A DNA stretch of 55,759 nucleotides. Origin: an uncultured Roseburia sp. (GTDB lineage: Bacteria > Bacillota > Clostridia > Lachnospirales > Lachnospiraceae). The translations under genes were made by a program, and so were the position numbers. This document shows positions 43,201 to 55,759 of this stretch, piece by piece. Under the pieces are notes generated by a model. That model searched no databases and was not told the DNA's origin. It saw only the letters and a list, made by a program, of their open reading frames with translations. The stretch lies in assembly GCA_947174805.1 (NCBI GenBank), contig CAMWKH010000019.1, positions 1 to 55,759 of the forward strand, in the 5' to 3' direction. How positions within the stretch are numbered: the first letter of the stretch is position 1; every line of letters starts with the position of its first letter.

Positions 43201-46200
43201 CCTTTTTGGAAAAAGTTTTGTTTATTCTCATAGTGGCAGCCCTAATTTTACTTTTTGGAAAGATAATGTCCCGCATTTTAGGAGTCATTCTTCTGGCAGG
43301 GAGTATTGCCGCAGTATTTCTGTTAAGGGCTTACCGTAAGATGGAGGAGCAGAGGGAATCCTTGATCGTGAATTCCGAGATTGCAGAGGGCTTGGCGGAG
43401 ATGAAAGAACAGTGGACGGAAAAAGAAAACCGTTACCGCAATGTGGAGGAACAGTTACAGGAATTGTCTGAAAGTTCTCCCAGAGAAGAGGAACTTACAG
43501 AGGATATAAAGGCTCTTGAGATGGCCGCACAGGTGATGCAGGCGATTTCTCAGGAGATTTATGAGGATGTGAGCGATTCCCTTCAACGTGAGGTGTCGAA
43601 AAATCTCTCAGCAATAACGGGAGGGAAATATGATTCCATGATACTTGACAAAGAATTGCATCTTTATATATGGGAGGGCGGAAAAAAACTGCCTGTAGCC
43701 CAGCTGAGCCGGGGAACTTTGGAGCAGGCTTATTTTGCCATGCGTATGGCAGTTGGGAAAATTCTCACAAGGGAGGAGTCCATGCCCGTACTTTTAGATG
43801 AGACCTTCAGTATGTATGATGATAAAAGACTTGTTGATACTTTAAGATGGCTTTCCAGTTATCAGGGGCAGATTCTTCTTTTTTCCTGTCAGAAACGGGA
43901 GCTTCATGCACTGGATAATCTTAACATACCATATCAGAAAATAGAATTGACATAAAGGAGAGCTATGGCGCGAAAGAAGAAAAAGAAAAAATACCGTTTG
44001 TTCTGGTTTTTTGTGTGGATGCAGTTTTTGCTAATGATACTGGTGGTAGGCGGCGTGGCATATTACTACTACGGCGGCTACGGAAAACAGATAGCGGATA
44101 TGAAAGAAGAAGCGGTGCAGTTTGTGCGCTCGTCAAATGAAAATACATTCCGCTCATCACAAACCAGCGTGGTATTCGACAAAAACGGGGAAAAGATTAC
44201 AACCTTAAAAGGGGAAAAGGATGTCTATTACCTGGAATACGAGCAGATGCCGGTGGATGTGGGAGCCGCTATTGTGAGTATAGAAGATAAAAAATTTTAC
44301 CAGCATAAGGGAATCGATTATAAGGCCATTATTAGGGCTATAAAAGCCATGATTGAAAACGGGGAAGTGACCCAGGGGGGGAGTACCATCACCCAGCAGC
44401 TCTCCCGTACCGTTTTTCTAAACCAGGATAAAACCTGGGAGAGAAAAGTGGAGGAGATGTTTATTGCCACAGAGCTGGAAAAGAAGTACAATAAGAACCA
44501 GATTTTGGAGTTTTACATTAATAATATTTACTTTGGCAATGGATATTATGGGATTCAGGCCGCCAGTATCGGATACTTTAATAAGGAAGTTTCCCAGTTG
44601 AATTTATCCCAAATCGCATTCTTATGTGCTATTCCCAACAATCCAACCCTCTTTGACCCCCTGACCAATATTGAAAATACGCTGGGGAGAAGAGACCGGA
44701 TTTTGAAAAATATGTATGAGGACGGTAAAATTTCAGAGAGCGCCATGCATCTGGCAAAGGCAGAGGAAATTGAATTGAAACGTCCGGAGACAGAAAAAAA
44801 TAATTATGTGGAGACTTACACCTATTACTGCGCCATCCGGCTTTTGATGGAACAGGACGGCTTTACCTTCCGCACAGAGTTTAACTCTAAGGAGGACAAG
44901 GAGGCATATCAGAAGAATTACAGCAATATGTATGAACAGTGTCAAAAGAGGCTGTACACAGCGGGATACCGTATTTATACTTCTATGGATTTGGAGGCTC
45001 AGGCACAGCTTCAACAGGCCATCGATGATAAACTCAAAGATTTTACAGATGTAAATGAGGAGGGAGTTTATAAACTCCAGGGCGCCGGAGTGTGTATTGA
45101 CAATGAAACCGGGTATGTATGTGCCATTGTGGGGGGCAGAAGCCAGGATTTTGACGGATATACCCTGAACCGGGCATATCAGAGTTACCGTCAGCCGGGG
45201 AGTGCCATTAAACCTTTGATTGTATATACACCTATTTTGGAGAGGGGCTATACACCGGATTCTATTGTGGTGGACCAGGCCATTGAGGATGGGCCTTCCA
45301 ATGCGGACGGCGTCTACAGCGGGGAGATGACACTGCGCACTGCCCTGGCAAAATCCAAAAACTCTGTGGCATGGCAGCTCTTTGAGGAGGTTACGCCAAA
45401 AGCCGGGCTTTCCTATTTAAAAGCGATGAATTTTTCAAGGCTGGCAGCGGAGGATGAGCGTCTCACGTCATCCCTTGGGGGATTGACTAACGGGACTTCT
45501 CCGGTGGAGATGGCGGCGGCTTATGCCACGCTGGAAAATGACGGGGATTACCGCATGCCTACCTGTATTGTAAAAATTACCGACGCCCAGGGAAATGAAG
45601 TGGTGTCCACCAGCCAGGAGGCTGCAAAAATATATAAAACAACTGCGGCCCGTATGGTGACAGATATGATGCAGACCGTTGTGCAGGAGGGAACCGGCCG
45701 TGGTCTGGGAGTGACCAATATGCCCTCCGCAGGGAAGACCGGAACCACCAACGACAATAAGGACGGCTGGTTTGCAGGCTATACCCCGTATTATACCGCC
45801 AGCATATGGGTGGGCTTTGATATGCCGGAAAAATTGCCGGGGCTTACGGGTTCCAGTTACCCAGGAGAAATCTGGCACACATTTATGGAAAATCGTCATC
45901 AGGGCCTGGCACCGGTGGAATTTTTACCCTATGTCCAGGCAGACACCTATGAGAGGGAACTGGAGCTCCAGCAGGAAAATCAAGAGAATGGAGAGGGTTC
46001 TTGGGGGGACCAGGAAACTGGGGATGACAACCCTTCCAGAGAAAACCCAACGGCAGGGGATGGAGATTTGCAGGATGGCTAGGATTGAATGGTTATATAA
46101 ATGATTGCATTGTTGAAACTGCCTGGAAATTTGACGCAGGCACAAAAATAAGGAAGGATAGGAGATTTAAGACATGAAAAAGTATGGATTTGGAGTTGAC

Positions 46201-49200
46201 ATTGGGGGAACCACCTGTAAAATCGGTTTATTTGAAACCACAGGGGTATTGGTGGATAAGTGGGAGATTCCAACCCGCAAGGAAAACAAGGGGGAAAATG
46301 TGCTCCCTGATGTAGCAGATTCTATTGAGAAGAAAATGGCAGAGAAAGGTATAGGAAAAGAGGACTTACAGGGTATTGGAATCGGAGTTCCGGGTCCTGT
46401 TACCTCACAGGGCATTGTCCAGTGCTGTGTGAACCTGGGATGGGGCCAGGTAAATGTGGCGGATGTAATGGAAAAGCGTATGGGATGTAAAATTAAGGTG
46501 GGGAATGACGCAAATGTTGCAGCCCTGGGAGAAATGTGGCAGGGAGGCGGCAAAGGCCATCGGAATGTAGTAATGGTGACTCTGGGAACAGGCGTTGGAG
46601 GCGGAATTATTATAGACGGAAAAATTGTGGCGGGCAGCCATGGCGCCGGAGGGGAAATCGGACATATGATGGTGGATGAGACCGAGGAGGAGACCTGCGG
46701 CTGTGGAAAGAAGGGCTGTCTGGAGCAGTATGCTTCCGCTACCGGAGTGGTACGCTTGGCAAAGAGAAAGCTTTCATCCACCCAGGAGGACACTTCTCTT
46801 GGGAAATACCAGCATATCTCTGCAAAAAATGTATTTGACGAGGCCAAGGCAGGGGATAAAATTGCAGGGGAAATAGTGGATACCATGGCAAATATTTTGG
46901 GAACCGCCCTGGCAGGAATTGCATGTGTGGCAGACCCGGAAGTGTTTGTAATCGGCGGCGGCGTGTCAAAGGCTGGAAGTATTGTTACAGACAGTGTAAA
47001 AAAATATTATGGGGAAAAAACCTTCCACGCCTGCAAAGAGGCTGAATTCGCTTTGGCTAAGTTGGGAAACGACGCTGGAATGTACGGGTGCGTGCAGATG
47101 ATATTAGAGTAGAGCCCTATCTTTATCGGGTTTGTAGAAGGGGCTATCTGATTTGAGATAGCCTCTTTTTTATAGGAAAATGGGATTAGGTTATAAAAGT
47201 GATATCAAAAGCAGTTATATTATTTCTCTCTTGTTTTGGTTATATTATTAACAAAAAGAAAGCAGAGGAAATCACAATGTTTAGAATTAATAAAACATTC
47301 GGAAAAGCGAATATCTCAAAAACCATTCGGTTTACGGAAGAATTAAACAGCACCCTTACTGTACTTGCCAGAGGGGAGGATATTTCTTTTAATGAGCTGG
47401 TGTTGCGCTGTTGTCAATATGCAATAGATCATTATGACGGTGAGGTAGATATTAAAAACATACAGGAAGATTAAAGGAAAGGAGCTCAAATGATAAAAAT
47501 TGCTATCTGTGATGATAACAATGAAGAGTTGGAACTTTCAAGAAAAATCATTTCGGGAATTATGGATGATTATAAGATTCCTTGTGAGATAGTTGGATTT
47601 TGCGCAGGAGAAATGTTGTTACATACAGATTTGGATTTTCATCTTATATTCCTGGATATTATAATGGATGAAAAAAATGGGATAGCGGTAGGAAATGAGA
47701 TATATAGAAGGAACCGCCAGACCAAAATTATATTTCAGACAAGCTTTAAAGAATATTGCAAAGATGCCATTAATGTATCTCACGCCTTTGCATTTCTGGA
47801 AAAGCCATTGACCAGGGAAGAAGTAAAAGTACAGCTGGAGGCATTTATCGAAAGCGATATGGATTTGACAAATCCCAGCATGGAGTTTAAAAATGTCATT
47901 TGTCTCCATGATGGGGAGGAGGAAATTCAGCCTGTAGTCAGTCTTCCTATACGGGAGATTATTTATTTTTGTTACCTGAAGGCAAGAAAACAGGTAAAGA
48001 TTGTCACAGAAGATTCCGAATATATCTGCAAAGCTGCGATGGTTACTGTGGAAAAAAAGATGAGGCCTTTTCGATTTGCCACAAGCTGTCGGGGCATCCT
48101 TGTGAATTTGGAAAATATAGAAAGGGTTCAAGGTTATGACATTTTTCTGAAAAACGGAGAAAAAGTTACGCTTTCCCAGAAGCGGGCCCATGAGTTTAAA
48201 GTAAAACTAGGGGACTATATACAGAATCCCGGCTATGGGAGGTAAAGATTTGGATAAGATAATTTTAGTTTTCTGTTCGTTAGTGTCCTGCATTATTTCG
48301 GTTAATATTTTATTTCAATTTATGAATGAAAGGTATACAAAGGTCTCGGGAAATAAGTGGTTATATAAAATCTTACCTGCAGGATGCATGCTATTTATTA
48401 CTGGAATCAATGCACTTATGATTCCGTTGCTGAATATGGCTGTGCATGTTCTTCTTTTTGGGATGTTGACTTGTTTCCTGTATTCAGGGGGAAAAGGTAT
48501 AAATAGAATTGTAGAAGTAGAAGCTTTGTACATAGTGATTGCGATATCTGAATCATTGGGTATGCTTTTATTAGATTTTTTACTTAAGGCAACAGGAAGA
48601 ATTCCCGATAGCCCGGAGATATTAAAGAGCATGGAGACGGCTTTTTCCAAAATAGCAGTGTTATTTTTGTATTATGTTGTTTATAGCAGATTGTGGAAAA
48701 AGACCGAGTTACGCACAAAGAAACAGTATTTTCTGTATTTTATAATGTTTTTATATAGCATTGTGAATATATTAATGCTTACAACTATATCTGATAGAGA
48801 AAATCCGGTTATTTTGATGGTCTGTGTGGGAAGTATCATTTTTTGTAATATGTATATGTTGTATTTTATTAAATTTTCTGATGAAAGAAATATATATAAA
48901 CTTAAAGTGGAGATGATGGAGCAGCAGGAAAAACTTCAGTATGGAAATTATAAAATTCAGATGGAAAAATATACGGAAGCGATGAGAATTATACACGATG
49001 TGGATAAGTATGTAAAACACATGGAAACTCTGTATCGGGAAAGGCTTATGGAAGAAGCAATCGTCTATGCAGATCAAATTAGTGACCGGCTAAAAGGTCT
49101 TTTACCCACTAAGTTTACAGATAACCCTATATTGAATTGCCTTTTGTCTGAAAAGAAAAAGGAAGCAGAGGTGTTGGGAATCCAATTTGAAGTGAAAAAT

Positions 49201-52200
49201 TTTACTGGGGAAGTAAATTTTATGAAAGCTATAGATATTACCACTTTATTTGGAAATTTAATTGATAACGCTATGACAGCGGCAAAGTGTACAGAAGAAA
49301 AGTATGTGGGAGTATCTGTTAATATGCTCAATAAAATGGTTTCCATCCGAGTGGACAATTCCGTAAAACAGGAAATACCTATTAAAAACGGGGAAATATG
49401 GAACAAGGGTATAGGTATTTTAAATATAGAGCGCTGTGTGGAAACATATATGGGAAGTATAATATACAGTTGTAAAAATGGTATACTGTGTTGTGACATA
49501 ATATTAAACAGGCCGGAAAAATGAATAAAGTATATGTAAAGCAGATTCGTCAGGGGTCTGCTTTTTAATTGTTTTCTAGTGATTTTTGAGGAAGTCCGGT
49601 TAAAAAATACCCAAAAATAGACAAAAAACTGTAAGTCGGAACAAAAAATTGTCTCTCGGGACAAATCTATTGAAATTTCTGCAAAAAAATGTATATAATG
49701 ACAAAAATAAAAAAGAAGGAGGATTTTACAACAATGAAAAAACTTTTCGTAAAAATGGGAACTAAATTAGTTAGTGAAAATGCAAAGAGGGAAGCAGACA
49801 GCGCATGTCTTTTTTGGGCATACCAGCCAAAGATGCCGGAAGCTGTAAAAAAAATGAAGAGAGAAAAGAAATAAAGTGAAAATCACTTATGATTATTTGG
49901 TGGATAAAGCGGTAAACTGTCTGGTGAAAGAAAATACGGCCAGCCCTGAGGATGTGGAAATATACCGGTTTGGGGTAGAAGTAACATTCTTAAAGACAAT
50001 GCATCTATTTTCTGATTTCTTAATCGCTGTCTGTATGAAAAAAGTGCCTGAGTTTCTAATAATTTTTGGCATATTCTGTGCGTTCAGGCGAAATACAGGA
50101 GGTTATCACGCAAAGACAAGGGTTGGATGCTACGTGTTTTCCTGCCTGGCAGTAGCTGCCGCTTTGGAAGCAACGGAAGCAGAAGTAAGATTGCTGTATA
50201 TTTGTATGATTTCACTTTGTGAAGCGGTAATCTTAATACTTATTTCCCCGGTAGAAAATGAAAACAGACCCCTGGATGAGGAGGAAATATCCTGTTTTAA
50301 AAAGAGATTATATATACTGACAGCCATATATTTTACCGCCCTTATCATCACAATAAAAATGGGATATTTCCAGCTTCTGTGGCTGTTCACCATCGGATTG
50401 TCATTAACCACAATCTTGACCTTGCTGGGGAAATTTCAGGAGGAAAGAACCCCCGGGGGAAAATGAAACTGCGGATAGCATACCGCTTGAAAGAAATAAG
50501 GGCGTATCTCTTAAAGGGGTGCACCCTTTTTCGTATATTTGCTTTGCAGATATAAAAAACTCTTGGGAAAGTGCAAAACTTTTATGTGAGGAATTTTTAT
50601 GGACGAGAGAATAGATATTTTAAATCGACAGCATTTTGTTGAGGGGGTAGGAAAAGTAATCCATCAGTTGTCTGCCCATAAAAAGGGATGCTGCTTTGCC
50701 ATTGAAGGAAGCTGGGGAATTGGGAAAACATTTGTGTTAGAGGAAATACAAGAAAAAATAAAAAAGACAGAAGATAGATATTTTTTATTCCACTATAATT
50801 GTTGGCAGTATGATTATTATGAGGAGCCTGCGGTAGCGGTTATATCGGCCATGATAAGCTCATTTGAAAGGGACAGGACGATAATAAATAAAGATTTGGA
50901 GGATACGGTAGAAGCTGGGTATCTGTTTGTTGGTAAGAAATTAAAAGAGATAGCGGGATTATATCTCAAAAATAGAATTGGTGTTGATTTGATTAGCTGG
51001 GCAGGGGAAATTGCAAGCATAAAGAAAGGGAATGCGTCTGCAGATTACAATTTTGACAAAATGTTTAACTTTAGCCAGACAATTGAGATGGTGAGGAAAG
51101 ATTTGCAGGAAATGGCAGAGCAGAGAACGTTACTGCTTGTTGTAGATGAATTGGATAGATGTATTCCCCAATACGCAATTAAAGTTTTGGAAAGACTTCA
51201 TCATATTTTTTATGGATTAGACAATGTAATCGTAATTTTAGCGATAGACAGAAGGCAGTTAGAGCATTCCGTAGAGGAAATGTTTGGAATTAACAGCCTG
51301 GAAAACAAGAGGATAGATGTTGAAAAATATTTGAAAAAATTTATTGACTTTTCTATGGAGCTGGACGGAGGAGAAATAAGTCCAAATTATTTCCTGAAAT
51401 ATAGGGACTATTTTAATAAGTTTTTTGTGACGGAAGATGACACTTTACAAAGTGTAACGGATTTGCTTTTGCCATTGTTAAAGACTTTAGATATCCGGCA
51501 GCAGGAAAAAATGATAGAAAAAATTTCTATGGTACATTCAATCGCATGTGCAGAAAAAATTCATATTTCAGTGCTGGGGTTTGAAATATTGTTTGAAATT
51601 TTAGACATATGGGGCTTTGGGGATAAGAAATATCTGGTACTGATAAATAACGCACATTATATAACCTTAGAGCAAAAATTAGGAGATAAGCTGGAGCTTT
51701 TAAAGACCATGGAAAAAAAATCATGGGTTTTAAAAAGGGGAATGGAAGATAAAAAAGTAGTAAAGACAGACTTATTAGGTAAAATATTTTGGTATTTTGC
51801 TAACATATTTAATGTTGAGGAAATACCTTATCAAAGCTTATACGAGTCGGATAAGGAAGTGCAGAAAAATATATTGGCTGCGAAAGGGTTCTGTGAATTT
51901 CATAAATATTTGAAATAAGGGAAGGGGAAAAAATGACAAGTGATGCGGAAAGATTCCTTGCGCGTGTTATGGATGGCGCAGATGGAGACAGTGAAGTGGA
52001 ACAGGTTATTGACATAAAAGAATTAAAGGAAATTATTAATGTTGAAAAGAGATATTCCAGGCTCTTGGAAGAACTGCATGAAAAGGGATATATAGAAAAT
52101 TACCGACAGGTGGAAGATGATAGGGTTGCAGTAAAATTATCGAAAAAAGGAAGCGGCTATTTTAAGAGAGAAAGTGTATCAGTTGAAAGGCATAGTGATG

Positions 52201-55200
52201 GGGGATGGAAAAAACGTAAAAATTTTGACAAAATCCATGAACAAGTGATGGATAAATATATTAAAAAAAGAGTGGGAAGCCTTGAGATTGAACCGGCCAC
52301 ATTTGACGCTTATTCCCAGTTATTTCAGTATTTTGTAAAAATTAAAAATGATGATTCTGAAGAACAGAAAGTTGAAAATTTATTTGAATTTATTGTGGAC
52401 AAAGTTCATCAGACACAAAATGAAAATTACATAAAAATATTGGGGCCGGACGGGACAGGCAAAAGTACATTTTTGTCTCTGCTGTATTTGTATCTATACG
52501 AAAGTTATTGTGAAAACAGGCTGCAGGAATACCCATACTATATTAACTTACATTATTATGACAGAGAGGTAGTTGATGTAAAGTGCCTGGAAGAAATAAA
52601 CGGTGCCATAGAAAAGAAAATCAGAGAGGACTTAAAAGAATTACTAAAGCTTAGTGAGACCAATGAAGAGACAAACTTTTTAATTATCATAGATGGAAAT
52701 GATAAATATAACAGGACACATCTGAGGTCCGGTGTTTTTTTAGAAAAGGTTTTGAAAGGAATCAAGGCGCATAAAAAAATCATATGCCTGGGAGAAAAGA
52801 CAAATATTCATTTTTATAGAGAGCGGAAACCAAATGCTTATATTGACAGCGAGACAAGCTTTACATTTTATTTTTCACCAATTTACATTAATGAGAGGAA
52901 AAAATGGGGAGATATCATTGAGAAGTTCTGCCATATTTATAATTTCAAAAAACAAGTGATAAAAATTAGCGAATGTATTGATAAATTTAATATTAAGGAA
53001 ATTGACTTTAATTTATTGACGGTTTTTTGTGAAGTGTCGAAAAAAAGAAATTTGGCAAACATTTTTTCTATCAGCAATTTATACAGTGAGTATTGTCTGG
53101 ACTATTTAGAGCAGGATGAAAAAAGTTTAAAAACAAGTATTTTTTTGGCATATAAATATTTTATGACAGAGGATTTTATTGATCAAAGCATTATCTATTC
53201 TAATTGGAGAGAGTGGGAATTAGTGCATCAGCACAAAGCAATGTCCAATTATTTGCTGGCGCTCCATTATTCTGATTTGATTTTTGAGGGAAAGGAAGAG
53301 AATTATGCTCAATTTCAATGTGTCTTTACAAATGGTATTAATATTTTTCTGAAATCAATTATAAACGAAGGGCAGGACCGGCAAAAAAGAGCAAAGAAGT
53401 TTTGCGAGATTTTATTTGAAAAAGGTGATTTCAGGGCAAAGGCCCAGGCAGCTTATCTTTTGGGCAGATTAATAGATACGGATCTGCAGGATGAGGCCAG
53501 AGAACTTTTAACGGAACAATTAGAGATCTGGGAGAGGGAGAGTGCTGTAAAGTGCAAGGAGCAGGTAAAAAGGCAGAGGTATTTTGTAAAACGCTCCATT
53601 TTAGTTAGCTTGCTTAATCTTGAAGTGAGTACAGCCGGAGAAACATTGCTGAAAGATTTGTTTGACTATGCATTAATGAATGAGGTAAACAGAGGATTTT
53701 ATTTGCAATATTATGACGATGTTCCCCAGAGACAGCCTGAGACGGTAAACCTTAAGGATACTGGAAGATATAAAATTACTCATACAGTCAGTGTCTTATT
53801 TAATTATGTCAATAATCAATTTAAGAAGAAACAGACAGATTTGAATTTAACAGAGTCATTTGATTTTCAGATTCACCTCTTTACGTTGTGTTCTCTTATT
53901 CAAATCAGATTAAATGACAAACAGTATAATGCGGAAAGGGATGAATTGTGCATGATTCTTTCCAGAGCCATTGAGGAAATGGAAAGCAGTCTGGAAGACA
54001 ATATGTTAGTTTATATCTCAATGCTTCTTGATGATATTAAGAATAAGGCGAATACGATAGGGCATTTGTACAATGAGTTATATGCATTAAAGGATATCCA
54101 GAGGAGTGGATGGATAGAGAAAATCCAAAAAGGCAGCATACAAGTGGACAGATTTGAAAATGTAGTGGAACATACATATTATGCATGGCTGCTAGGAATG
54201 CTCTACCTGCCGGAGAAAAAGCCGGAGGGTGAAAAATATAACAAGTATGATAAAAAGAAGATTTTGAATTGTCTGCTCATTCACGATTTGGCGGAAACTT
54301 ATATGGGAGACCATTTACCGGAAAAGACTACGGGATTGATTAAGACAGAGGAAAAAGAGTGTATGAGAAAAATTTTTATGCACAGCAGTTATCCCGGTAT
54401 AGGGAATATGGATTTTTATAAGAAAACCTGGGAAGAGTTTGATTTAAAATCGGACAATGTTAATGGCCAGATTGCGAAGGAAATAGATATTATTCAGGCG
54501 ATTTATCAGTTTTGCATATATAAACGGGGCGGGGCAATATTTGAAAAATGGAAAGAAGAAGAGTGGAGGAAAGAAAAAAATAAAATTAAAACTGCTCCAG
54601 GCAAAAAGATTTTGGAGGAGGTTGTTTTGAAGAACTTTAGAGATATTTTAGAAAAATCTTAGGGCAAATAGACATTTTGCTTTTAAGGGGTAAATGGTAT
54701 GGATTAAATAAAATTTTTTTAATCTTATACGTTTCCTCTGTGTGTTGTTATGATTTTTCCAAGGAGGATAATATTATGGATAAAGCAGAAAAAGATTTCA
54801 ACATACAAGTGGGAAAAAGACTTAGGGAATCAAGGGAAAAACTGGGATGTACCCAGGCTGTGTTTGCGGAACTGCTTGGGGTTTCAACGGAACATTACCG
54901 AAAGTATGAGTCCGGTGCCACCAGGGTATCTGGTTATAAACAGTTGCTTTTGTATCATAAATATGGAATCAGCCCTTTTTATCTGATTACAGGAACGTAC
55001 ATGCACAATACTATGGATGTTTCCGACTATCTGGCAAACTGCAGCAAAGAACAGCAAGTATATTTTTTGGAGCAGTCATTTGCATATATTCTAAAACGGT
55101 TAATAACATAATTAAAAATTTATGAAAACTCTTGACTTATCACCAATTTTTTTATAAGGGGTTGTCGCACTAAGTAATTAGTGCGCAGCTCCTTTTCTAT

Positions 55201-55759
55201 GCAAAAAATAACTGCCAGACCTCGAAAGAATCCGGCAGTTGGTGTAAAATTAATGTATGACCAAACACATTAACTTACAGAAAAATTATAGCCTAAATCA
55301 AAGCGGATATCAATTAAAACTTCCGCTAAATATTGAAACCATTATTCCGGAAGATGATTCTGTGCGGTTACTCAGTCAGTTTGTGGAGGCAATGGATTTG
55401 ACTGACTTATATTCTACTTACGAAAGAATAAATTCAGTATCCCCAAGAACTCTTCTTAAGATTGTGCTTTACTCTTACATGAATGGGGATTATTCTTCCC
55501 GTTCCATGGAGCTTAACTGTAAAAGAGATATCAATTTCATGTTTCTTTTAGAAGGTGCGCCTGCTCCTGACCATGCAACATTTGCACGATTTAGAAGCAT
55601 TCATTTTGCGCCATGCGCCAAACGTATTCTTGCTGAAATGTCCAACGCGCTTTTTGACCTGGGAGAAATTTCAGGCGAAACCGTTTTTATTGACGGCACA
55701 AAAATCGAAGCAGCCGCAAACAAATACACGTTTGTCTGGAAGAAGGCCGTAACCAAAAA

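Overview
The window reads as a chromosomal segment of a Gram-positive, low-to-moderate G+C Clostridia of the Lachnospiraceae type. The grounds are: purine-rich Shine-Dalgarno sites before nearly every gene; a spoVT sporulation regulator; an FMN-dependent FabK enoyl reductase in place of FabI; a fused AccD-AccA carboxyltransferase; an agr-type peptide quorum-sensing locus whose precursor has a clostridial C-terminal tail; and Gram-positive envelope genes (LtaS-like sulfatase, class A PBP, NlpC/P60). No rRNA, tRNA or CRISPR array was seen.

Layout. 0-5.7 kb: MntP manganese exporter, HAD phosphatase, GH42 beta-galactosidase, a small hypothetical, and an Lsa-like ABC-F ribosome-protection ATPase behind a roughly 315-nt attenuator leader with a 6-codon upstream ORF. 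5.7-8.4 kb: a small accessory patch with two ribbon-helix-helix (RHH) regulators, a probable type I toxin/antisense RNA pair, and a secreted Big2-repeat protein whose promoter carries the same palindromic operators as one RHH gene. 8.4-16.2 kb: an O-antigen-ligase-like membrane protein, two peptidoglycan-peptide hydrolases, a minus-strand ECF sigma / membrane protein / zinc-ribbon operon, and a methyl-accepting chemotaxis protein (MCP). 16.3-24.1 kb: type II fatty-acid synthesis operon acpP-fabK-fabD-fabG-fabF-fabZ-accDA-fabH-marR, with a FabT-like operator at the promoter; accB and accC are absent from it. 24.2-34.8 kb: NfeD, a second MCP, patatin, GPH sugar transporter, 2-hydroxyacid dehydrogenase, a minus-strand phospholipase-C-like protein, and an envelope cluster (flippase-like protein with an apparent AUC start, LtaS-like protein, anchored hypothetical). 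34.8-40.5 kb: FMN riboswitch and ribD-ribE-ribBA-ribH, continuing into a nucleotidyltransferase and a NahK-like sugar 1-kinase. 40.6-47.2 kb: spoVT, an SbcD-like nuclease with a short SbcC/YhaN-like ATPase, PBP1A-type synthase, ROK glucokinase. 47.2-50.5 kb: small RHH-like gene, agrA, agrC, agrD, agrB. 50.6-55.1 kb: an A+T-rich accessory module of a KAP-family P-loop NTPase, a 909-residue protein joining an N-terminal winged helix, a STAND/NACHT-like P-loop and a C-terminal YfbR-like HD hydrolase domain, and an XRE regulator. From about 55.16 kb: the 5' end of an IS1182-family element, cut by the window end.

How it works together. The fatty-acid operon is probably autoregulated by its terminal MarR gene. 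Riboflavin genes are switched by FMN through a terminator whose rival pairing can be read directly. The agr locus has every part needed to make and sense a thiolactone peptide, and tandem repeats before agrDB look like binding sites for its own response regulator. The best candidate for an undescribed system is the KAP / STAND-HD / XRE module between the agr locus and the insertion sequence. Its architecture suggests a sensor NTPase driving a nucleotide-hydrolysing effector, perhaps in phage defence; that role is inferred.
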